Assembly: GCA_964655775.1 (NCBI GenBank)
Contig: CAZZNQ010000032.1
Coordinates: 1 to 39,390 of the forward strand
From: CAZZNQ01 sp964655775
GTDB lineage: Bacteria; Planctomycetota; Brocadiia; SM23-32
Direction of reading: 5' to 3'
DNA length: 39,390 bases
Below are positions 30,353 to 36,936 of the stretch, in pieces (position 1 is the first letter of the stretch; every line of letters starts with the position of its first letter). Position numbers and translations under genes: made by a program. The notes beneath the pieces were generated by a model that was not told the origin of the DNA, searched no databases, and saw nothing but the letters and a program-made list of their open reading frames with translations.

Positions 30353-31192
30353 TCAGCGGATGCGTTCCATCTCGTCCGCGAGTTCCTGCAGGTGGCCGGC
30401 TTCCTCGTCGGCCAGACGATGGAACAGCGACTTGGCCTCCTCGGACTCGACTTGCCTGGCCATGCGCAGGTGCAGGTCCCGGGCGTTCGTCTCGGCGGCC
30501 ATCGCCACCGCCGTCATCTCCTTCAGGTCGCCGTAGCGTAGCGCCTCGAGGGCTGCGCTCACGCTGAGTCCGCCCTCCATTACGTGGTCGAGAGAAGTCA
30601 CGCCCAGCACCGATTCTGGGAAGCCTTCGGGGATTGGCTCGTCGGTCTCCTTCTGGTAGGCTTCCCTCAGGAAGCTCTTGTGGCTCTTCTCGGCTTCGGC
30701 AAGCCGCGCGAAGAGCCCGCTGCCGATATCGCCGCCCAGTTCGTCGGCGAGAGTCCCGTAGAGACGCTGAGAGCCCTCCTCGAAGGACCACAGCAAGGCA
30801 ATCAGCTCGACAACGGAGCCGCTCTTGGGCAGGTAGCTCATCTCCTCTTCCCGCTGTAGGGTGGCGAGTGCATGGTCCCACGCCTTGAGCCCTCCCTTCA
30901 GGTTGTGGGCGTGACGGTGGCCGGCCCGCACCAGAACCGCCGTTGCCGCCCGCCCGCGGACGCCGTGCGAGCAGTAGACGATCTGCGTCTTCTCCGGGTC
31001 CAGCTCGTCCAGTCGGTCGGGCACTTCGCCCACGGGCATCAGGATTGCACCCGGGAGATGGCCGCGGTTGTATTCGCGTGGCTGGCGCACGTCCACCAGT
31101 TCGTACTCCTCGGACTTGGATATCCTCATGAAGTCCTTGGCTTGCTTCGCCGTCCACTGCGGCACCGGCCGGAAGAAATCAAGCAGTCCCAT
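30353..31192 (-). CDS. Rhodanese and ferritin-like (rubrerythrin-type) fusion protein
   Basis: The 279-residue protein has two domains. Residues about 10-112 form a rhodanese with the active-site Cys74 in VYCSHGVRG, which transfers sulfane sulfur. Residues about 120-279 form a four-helix ferritin-like domain with di-iron motifs: Glu138/Glu139, Glu168xxHis171, Glu234 and Glu264xxHis267. Such fusions may couple sulfur handling with peroxide or iron chemistry in the cytoplasm. ATG 31192 has an AAGGTGA ribosome site; the open frame extends far upstream but is antisense to nothing real. It starts 20 bp after the flavin oxidoreductase stop, so the two are one operon. No rubredoxin-like Cys4 domain is present. 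Confidence 0.88.
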   Translation of the reverse strand: MGLLDFFRPVPQWTAKQAKDFMRISKSEEYELVDVRQPREYNRGHLPGAILMPVGEVPDRLDELDPEKTQIVYCSHGVRGRAATAVLVRAGHRHAHNLKGGLKAWDHALATLQREEEMSYLPKSGSVVELIALLWSFEEGSQRLYGTLADELGGDIGSGLFARLAEAEKSHKSFLREAYQKETDEPIPEGFPESVLGVTSLDHVMEGGLSVSAALEALRYGDLKEMTAVAMAAETNARDLHLRMARQVESEEAKSLFHRLADEEAGHLQELADEMERIR

Positions 31193-31212
31193 GTTGTCAC
31201 CTTGACGATTCG

Positions 31213-32358
31213 TCAACCCGGAGACGCGAACTCCTCCTCGGTCTCCCCCGAGACCTGGAAGCGTCGCATGAAACGAAGATCGATGTAGTTCTTGAGCCGG
31301 AACACGATCTTGCCGCGCCAGACCAGCGAGCGGCGGACGAAGATGCCCGTTCCGTCGCCCATATTGAATATCAGCATGTAGTGTTCCTGCGGCTCGAAGG
31401 ACCGAAGGCTGCCGCCTTCGAGCGAGGCCAGCAGGTTGTCGCGCAGGATGGGGTTCTCGCGCACGGCGTAAACGCCCACTTTGTCCAGCGGCTTCGGCGA
31501 GAAGCTTATGCAGTCCCCTCCGCCGAATACCCCCGGGTGCTCGACGCTCTGCAGATGCTCGTTCACCAACAGGCCACCGTTCTCGCCCGCCGGCATCCCT
31601 GAGTCTCTGAAGAGCGGATACGGCCGCACCCCTACGGCGGCGAAGGCGACATCGTACGGAATCGACTGCCCGTAGCTCAGCGACGCGATGCTGCAATCGA
31701 GACGCTCCACGAACGCTCCTTCCAGCAGCCGGATCATGCGGGCATTGAAACTCGCAAGTGCGGCCGCGCGGGCACGATCGGGGTAGGCGTGCAGAAGACG
31801 CCTTCCCGCGACCAGCGTGACCTCGCAACGGCCGCCGGTCTGTTCGACAAGGCGCGAGACGTTGCCGGCCATCTCAACCCCGGCTGCGCCGCCCCCGACC
31901 ACCAGGATTCGGACCGACTCGCCGTCCTGGATTCGTCTGCGGATGAGGGCCTGGGCTTCCAGTAACCGGAAAATGGGCTTGACCGGAAAGACGTTCTCCT
32001 GGGGCTCAGGCACCATCGGGTCGGTCGGGACGTAGCTACCGGTGTTGAACGATACCGCGTCGTATCCGAGCTCGACGCCGGATTCCAGACGGAGCGTTCG
32101 CGTAGACGGATCGATGCGTGCTACCGAATCCTCGACGAAGTCGGCCCCGCGCTCCTCGACCATATCCCGGATTTGGAACCGCACCTGCTGGGGGCGATAG
32201 GTGCCGGCCAGCATCCCCGGTCCCATGCCGCTGTAGTAGTGGTACTCGGACGGGCTGACCAGTGTCACGCGATGGCCGCGGCGCACGAAGTCACCGACGT
32301 GCAGCATCGCCGTCATGTGCGCGTGTCCGCCGCCGACGAGTACAAGATGTTTGGCCAC
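31213..32358 (-). CDS. FAD-dependent pyridine nucleotide-disulfide oxidoreductase (NDH-2/SQR-like)
   Basis: The 381-residue protein is a two-dinucleotide-fold flavoprotein. The FAD motif is HLVLVGGGHAHM at 3-14, and the NAD(P) motif is ILVVGGGAAGVEMAGNVSRL near 151-170. The GGGDCISF segment is the C-terminal FAD-binding motif. Type-II NADH dehydrogenases, sulfide:quinone reductases and selenide-water dikinase-linked oxidoreductases share this layout. The GGGHAHM start is often seen in the last group. The C-terminus has a basic hydrophobic region that may touch the membrane. The frame remains open for over 4 kb upstream; I chose GTG 32358 because the dinucleotide-binding fold begins directly after it. 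A good promoter (32417-32445) lies just upstream. Co-transcription with the rhodanese fusion favours a sulfur-related role. Confidence 0.85.
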   Translation of the reverse strand: MAKHLVLVGGGHAHMTAMLHVGDFVRRGHRVTLVSPSEYHYYSGMGPGMLAGTYRPQQVRFQIRDMVEERGADFVEDSVARIDPSTRTLRLESGVELGYDAVSFNTGSYVPTDPMVPEPQENVFPVKPIFRLLEAQALIRRRIQDGESVRILVVGGGAAGVEMAGNVSRLVEQTGGRCEVTLVAGRRLLHAYPDRARAAALASFNARMIRLLEGAFVERLDCSIASLSYGQSIPYDVAFAAVGVRPYPLFRDSGMPAGENGGLLVNEHLQSVEHPGVFGGGDCISFSPKPLDKVGVYAVRENPILRDNLLASLEGGSLRSFEPQEHYMLIFNMGDGTGIFVRRSLVWRGKIVFRLKNYIDLRFMRRFQVSGETEEEFASPG

Positions 32359-32373
32359 GGGCCGGGCCTCGGG

Positions 32374-32390
32374 ACGATAACGGATATCGT
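32374..32390. repeat. Inverted repeat in the oxidoreductase leader
   Basis: ACGATA (32374-32379) and TATCGT (32385-32390) are perfect arms around 5 bp. It lies 16 bp upstream of the GTG start and downstream of the promoter at 32417-32445, so it could be an operator or a small leader hairpin. Confidence 0.4.
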
Positions 32391-32416
32391 GTCGGCGCTC
32401 TCTGCCGATTATCCAG

Positions 32417-32445
32417 AGTATATCCCTGCGTTCGCGATGCGGCAA
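32417..32445 (-). promoter_or_regulatory. Sigma-70-type promoter for the oxidoreductase-rhodanese operon
   Basis: On the minus strand TTGCCG (32440-32445) and TATACT (32417-32422) are 17 bp apart. The leader would be about 50 nt. Confidence 0.55.
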
Positions 32446-32478
32446 CAGTGTGGTCCGGCGGGCCGGTTGACGGGCCAC

Positions 32479-32507
32479 TTGCTTTCGTGCTGCAACACGC
32501 CTAAGCT
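32479..32507 (+). promoter_or_regulatory. Weak putative promoter for the sulfatase-like gene
   Basis: TTGCTT (32479-32484) and TAAGCT (32502-32507) are 17 bp apart, about 60 bp before ATG 32566. Both hexamers are moderate matches. Confidence 0.3.
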
Positions 32508-32565
32508 GAGCCGTATCTGCTCTTGAGTTATGGAATGTGGCCCTTCTGAAGCACTGGAGTATCCG

Positions 32566-33912
32566 ATGAACGTCTTCTGGATCATGCTGGACTCCCTGCG
32601 CCGCGACCACGTGGGCGCTTACGGCTCGCAGGTCTGCCAAACGCCTCACCTGGACGCCTTCGCCGAGGAGGCGATTGTCTTCGACAACGCCTACCCGGAG
32701 GCCTTGCCAACCATCCCCGTCCGGACGGCGATGGTGACCGGCTGCCGGACGCTGGCCGGACGGCCGTGGCAGCCCCTGGCCAAGGAGGACGTGACCGCGG
32801 CCGAACTGCTCGGTTGCCACGGTTACACCTGCGCCATGATCACCGACACCTACCACATGGCCAAGCCGGGCATGAATTTCCATCGCGGATTCCAGTCCTT
32901 CCAGTTCATCCGCGGGCAGGAAGGCGACGCCCACGAACTCGTCGACCACGACAAGAACCTGGACGACTACGTTCACCCGAAGCAGAGCGATCGCAAACGG
33001 CGGGTGATCGACAACTTCCTCCGAAACACCCAGCACTGGAAGTCCGAGGAGGACACGTTCCCGGCGCAGGTGTTCCGCGAGGCCGCGCGGATGGCGCAGG
33101 GGCTGAAGGACAGCGACAAGCTGTTCTTCTGGGTCGATTCCTTCGACCCGCACGAGCCCTGGAACCCGCCTGACCCTTACGACACGATGTACACCGATGC
33201 TGACTACGACGGCAAGCGGCTCATCGATGCCAACTACTCGTCCTGGGAGTACATGTCCGAGGACGAGCTGGCCTACATCCGGGGGATGTACGCAGGGGAG
33301 GTGACGCTGGTCGACCGGTGGTTCGGGCACTTCATCGACGCACTGCGGTCTTGCGGTCTTCTGGACCGTTCCGCCGTCGTCGTCATGGCCGACCACGGCC
33401 ACCCGCACGCCGACCACGGCACCATGATGAAGTCGCCGCAGAACATGTACAACGAACTGCTGCGGATCCCGTTCATGATCCGGCTGCCCGAAGGCGCTCA
33501 TGGCGGCAAGCGCATTGCGCCACTGGTGCAGACCGACGATCTGCTGCCGACCACGCTCGACATCCTGGGGCTCGGGCACGAGTCCGTGTGCATGACGGGG
33601 CAGTCGGCGATGGAACTCGTCCGAGGCGATCAGGAGAAACTGCGCGACGTCGTAGTCACCGGCTACCACCAGTCCCCGATCCGTTGCGTGCGCGACGAGA
33701 ACTGGTCGCTGGTCGTGAACCCGGAGCGCGGCAACGAGCTGTACGACCTGCTCAACGACCCAGCCGAGCGCCAGAACCTGATCTCGGATCGGAAGGATGT
33801 CGCCAGGCGGCTGCTGGACTACCTGGGCTACTTCAGCTATACGAAGCTGCCCGTGGCCCAGATGAGCAACGTGCAGGAAGCCTACGAATGGGCTCATACC
33901 GCTATGCTGTAG
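32566..33912 (+). CDS. Sulfatase/alkaline-phosphatase superfamily protein with Thr nucleophile
   Basis: The 448-residue protein has the sulfatase fold of the alkaline phosphatase superfamily. Metal ligands are visible: Asp9 in MLDSLRRDHVG, Asp276-His277 in MADHGHPH, and Lys289 in MMKSPQNMYNE. True sulfatases carry C/S-x-P-x-R, whose Cys or Ser becomes formylglycine. Here the site reads TIPVR, with Thr49 in that position and Arg53 kept. Thr is the nucleophile of phosphodiesterases and phosphotransferases in this superfamily, so a phosphate-ester substrate is more likely than a sulfate. No signal peptide is present, which also argues against a periplasmic sulfatase. ATG 32566 follows GGAG at 8 nt. 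The dsdA-like gene begins 12 bp after the stop, so they form one operon. Confidence 0.85.
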   Translation: MNVFWIMLDSLRRDHVGAYGSQVCQTPHLDAFAEEAIVFDNAYPEALPTIPVRTAMVTGCRTLAGRPWQPLAKEDVTAAELLGCHGYTCAMITDTYHMAKPGMNFHRGFQSFQFIRGQEGDAHELVDHDKNLDDYVHPKQSDRKRRVIDNFLRNTQHWKSEEDTFPAQVFREAARMAQGLKDSDKLFFWVDSFDPHEPWNPPDPYDTMYTDADYDGKRLIDANYSSWEYMSEDELAYIRGMYAGEVTLVDRWFGHFIDALRSCGLLDRSAVVVMADHGHPHADHGTMMKSPQNMYNELLRIPFMIRLPEGAHGGKRIAPLVQTDDLLPTTLDILGLGHESVCMTGQSAMELVRGDQEKLRDVVVTGYHQSPIRCVRDENWSLVVNPERGNELYDLLNDPAERQNLISDRKDVARRLLDYLGYFSYTKLPVAQMSNVQEAYEWAHTAML

Positions 33913-33924
33913 GAGAGCCGCCCG

Positions 33925-35256
33925 ATGCCCCGACCCACCGTGCCGGACACTCCCGAGGTGTCCCGGCTTCGTTCGCGCGACCCTTTTCTCTGGATCAATC
34001 CGCATTGCCGCCCGGCGACGGACGCACTCGCCGCGCTGCCGTTGGGCATGGACGACGTGCGCGACGCCGAGAAGCGGCTGGAGCGCTTTGCCCCGCTTAT
34101 AGCGCATCTCTTCGAGGAGACGCGGTCTGACTCCGGCATCATCGAGTCGGCGCTGCTGGACGCCTCGGCGACGCAGGCGATGGTCGCGGAGCGCTTCGGC
34201 GTGAAGTTGTCCGGGCGGTTGCTGGTGAAGGCGGACCACGCGCTGCCTGTCGCGGGATCCGTCAAGGCCCGCGGCGGCATCTACGAGGTGCTGCACTTCG
34301 CCGAGCGGGTTGCGCTCGATCAGGGCGTGCTGGGTCAAGACGAGTCGTACGTCCGGCTGGCCGATGACGACGTGCGCGAGTTTTTCTCGCGCTACACCGT
34401 ATCCGTTGCGAGCACCGGCAACCTGGGGCTCAGCATCGGAATCACGGCGACGGCGCTGGGGTTCAAGGCCCGCGTGCACATGTCCGTCGAGGCGAAGCAG
34501 TGGAAGAAGCGGCGCCTCCGCGACAGGGGAGTGGAGGTGGTCGAGCACGGCTCGGACGTGACCGAGGCCGGCCGGATAGGCCGGGAGATGGCCGCCGCCG
34601 ACCCGCGAACCCATTTCGTGGACGATGAGAACTCGCGCCTGCTCTTCCTTGGCTACAGCGTCGCAGCCCTGCGTCTCCGCGACCAGTTCCGAGAAGCGGG
34701 CGTTCTCGTCGATCCCGAGCATCCGGTCTTCGTCTACCTTCCGTGTGGGCTCGGCGGTGCTCCGATCGGCATCACCTTCGGCCTGAAGTGCGTCTTCGGC
34801 GATGCCGTCCATTGCTTCACGGCGGAGCCGGTCGATGCGCCGTGCGTCCTGCTGGGGATGCTCACCGGCTTTCCCGAGGGGGTATCGGTCTACGACATCG
34901 GCCTGCGGAACCGTACCGAGGCGGACGGGCTCGCGGTGGCAACGCCGTCGCGGCTGGTCGGGCCTTTCGCTACGGTGCTGCTGTCCGGCTGCTGGACGGT
35001 GGAGGACGACGACCTGTTCCGATTCGTATACGTCCTGAAGGAAGCCGACGGCATCCGCGTCGAGCCCTCGGCCGCCGCGGGCCTGGGCGGCCCGCTGCGT
35101 CTTGCCCTCGACCCGAACGGGCGGGACTACCTGAGTTCCACGGGTCTGGCGGATTGCGTGGACGAGGTGACCCACGTTGCCTGGACGACGGGGGGCCTGT
35201 TCGTGCCCGCCGGCGAGTACGCTGCGTTTCACGAGCGCGGCCGCGCGCTCTGGTGA
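33925..35256 (+). CDS. dsdA: D-serine ammonia-lyase (D-serine dehydratase)
   Basis: DsdA converts D-serine to pyruvate and ammonia using pyridoxal phosphate. The 443-residue length equals that of the enteric enzyme. The PLP Lys is Lys114 in AGSVKARGGIYEVL. The phosphate- and substrate-binding STGNLGLSIG segment, the PCGLGGAPIG glycine loop and a late TTGG motif are all in the expected order. A GGAGAG ribosome site precedes the ATG. It lies 12 bp behind the sulfatase-fold gene. No dsdC regulator or dsdX transporter is visible, so this is not the enteric dsd arrangement. The enzyme is cytoplasmic. The linked phosphohydrolase-like gene might release a serine-containing or related compound, but that is a guess. 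Confidence 0.92.
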   Translation: MPRPTVPDTPEVSRLRSRDPFLWINPHCRPATDALAALPLGMDDVRDAEKRLERFAPLIAHLFEETRSDSGIIESALLDASATQAMVAERFGVKLSGRLLVKADHALPVAGSVKARGGIYEVLHFAERVALDQGVLGQDESYVRLADDDVREFFSRYTVSVASTGNLGLSIGITATALGFKARVHMSVEAKQWKKRRLRDRGVEVVEHGSDVTEAGRIGREMAAADPRTHFVDDENSRLLFLGYSVAALRLRDQFREAGVLVDPEHPVFVYLPCGLGGAPIGITFGLKCVFGDAVHCFTAEPVDAPCVLLGMLTGFPEGVSVYDIGLRNRTEADGLAVATPSRLVGPFATVLLSGCWTVEDDDLFRFVYVLKEADGIRVEPSAAAGLGGPLRLALDPNGRDYLSSTGLADCVDEVTHVAWTTGGLFVPAGEYAAFHERGRALW

Positions 35257-35284
35257 GCTGGGGGGCCTCCATCGCCCTCCCGCC

Positions 35285-35312
35285 TTGACTTCTCGCCGCA
35301 ACCTGCGAGAAT
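35285..35312 (+). promoter_or_regulatory. Putative promoter for the transglutaminase-like gene
   Basis: TTGACT (35285-35290) and GAGAAT (35307-35312) are 16 bp apart, 50 bp before ATG 35362. The -35 is good and the -10 moderate. Confidence 0.4.
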
Positions 35313-35361
35313 CGCATGTAGACAGTCTGCTCAGCCGCACCCGCATCCAGGGAGGCTTTCG

Positions 35362-36876
35362 ATGGTGAATGACGTGCGTTTGCGCGTTGCTCGACGGGCG
35401 GTTCGGATTGCGACGGCGGTCGTCCTCGGCCTCGCACCGGTATGCCTGGCGGCCGGCCAGGGGGAAGTGCTCTCGGAGGACTGGTATGCCCTGTATCTGG
35501 CGGGTCAGAAAGCCGGACACGTCCACGAGCGAGTGCGGCAGATGACATACGGCGGAGCGCCGGCGTACGAATCCGAAATCCAGCAGCAGATCGCTCTGGC
35601 GCGCGGGCGGACCGCGATCCAGATCCGGATCGACACCAATGTCCTCGAGGACGCTGACGGACACCTGATCCGCTATGAGAGCAGCATGGGCCAGGGACCC
35701 ATGGTGCGCAAGACCCGGGGCGAGGTGAAGAATGGAACGCTGGTGATCACCGACGTCTCCACTGGGACCCAACGGCGCATTCCGGCGCCGACCGCTCTCT
35801 GCCCCTGGGGGCTGCATCGCCTGATGCAGGAAAAGGGGTACGAGCCGGGCCAGAAGTACACCGTCAAAGGGTTTGTGCCGGAGTTCCCGGAACGGGACGT
35901 GACGCTCACCGTCAAGGTTGTGGGCAAGGAGGAGGTCCCGTTCTTCGAGGTGACCAAATATCTCACTCGGTGCGACGTTGAGCAGAGCATCCTGCCCGGC
36001 ATGCCGACTTCTCAGTGGGTCGACGACGAGGGAACCGTCTGGCGTACGGTTGCGAGTCTGGCGCCGGGTCTCAGCTTCGAGACGCTGAAGGTGAGCCGCG
36101 CGATGGCCCTGGCGACGAACGATCCCGCCGACATACTGGGGGCGACCGTTGTGCAGTGCAAGCCGCCGATCCGCAACCCCCGCGAGCTGAGGCGTCTGGA
36201 GGCCGTCGTGATCAAAGGCAGTGCCTCGACGCGCATCGACCTGCCATCGGACGGCCAGCAGCAGGTGGAGGCCCGCCCCGACGGGCTGCATGTAACGGTG
36301 ACCAGGGCCGAGGGCGATCCCGCGAAGAGCTACCGGTTGCCGTACCAGGGCACCGAGTACGCCGAGCTGACGAAGCCGAGCCGGTGGCTGGAGACCGAGG
36401 ACCCGCTTATCGTGGAGATGGCGCAGGAGGCACTGGCCGGCGAGACGGACGCGCTGAAGGCGACGCGTCTGATCGAAACCTATGTCCGGGACCGGATCAC
36501 ACGGAAGGATCTGAGCGTCGGCCTGGCGACGGCGGCCGAGACGGCACGCCAGCTCCGCGGCGACTGCACCGAGCACGCCCTGCTGGTGGCCGGCCTGGCC
36601 CGCGCGGCCGGGATGCCCAGCCGGGGGGTGGGCGGTCTGGCGTACGCGCCTTCTCTGCCGGGGAACCCGCAGGGAGGCTTCGGATATCACATGTGGGCCG
36701 AGGTATACGTGGGAGAGTGGCTGCCGGTGGACGCTGCCCTAGGAGGGCACGATGCCACGCACCTCGTCATTGGCAGAGACGACTTGACCGGCCTTTCCGA
36801 CTTGCTGGAACTCTCCGGCGCCATCGGGCGCGTGCTCGGCCGTATCCGCGTCCGGGTGCTGGATACCGAGTACTGA
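35362..36876 (+). CDS. Secreted transglutaminase-like (TGL) domain protein
   Basis: The 504-residue protein starts with a signal peptide (basic N-terminus, then IATAVVLGLAPVCLAAG, cut near residue 31). Residues about 35-370 form a beta-rich region with no named domain. The C-terminal part (about 375-475) is a transglutaminase-like papain-fold domain with the full triad: Cys402 in RGDCTEHALL, His443 in GYHMWAEVYV, and Asp457 in PVDAALGG. Bacterial members are mostly proteases or amidases acting on peptides or on cell-envelope material, not true cross-linkers. ATG 35362 is preceded by GGGAGG. The protein should act in the periplasm or outside the cell. The UPF0182 membrane-protein gene starts 60 bp downstream, perhaps in the same transcript. 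Confidence 0.9.
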   Translation: MVNDVRLRVARRAVRIATAVVLGLAPVCLAAGQGEVLSEDWYALYLAGQKAGHVHERVRQMTYGGAPAYESEIQQQIALARGRTAIQIRIDTNVLEDADGHLIRYESSMGQGPMVRKTRGEVKNGTLVITDVSTGTQRRIPAPTALCPWGLHRLMQEKGYEPGQKYTVKGFVPEFPERDVTLTVKVVGKEEVPFFEVTKYLTRCDVEQSILPGMPTSQWVDDEGTVWRTVASLAPGLSFETLKVSRAMALATNDPADILGATVVQCKPPIRNPRELRRLEAVVIKGSASTRIDLPSDGQQQVEARPDGLHVTVTRAEGDPAKSYRLPYQGTEYAELTKPSRWLETEDPLIVEMAQEALAGETDALKATRLIETYVRDRITRKDLSVGLATAAETARQLRGDCTEHALLVAGLARAAGMPSRGVGGLAYAPSLPGNPQGGFGYHMWAEVYVGEWLPVDAALGGHDATHLVIGRDDLTGLSDLLELSGAIGRVLGRIRVRVLDTEY

Positions 36877-36936
36877 AAGCCCGTTGCTGAAACGGCCCGG
36901 TTGCCGGATGGATGAACGATAGAAGAGGTGGACGCA

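Noticed and set aside
32359..36690. Upstream extension of the flavin oxidoreductase frame (minus strand)
   Set aside because: It lies antisense to three well-supported genes, has no domain-like sequence, and the oxidoreductase fold begins right after GTG 32358 with its own promoter.
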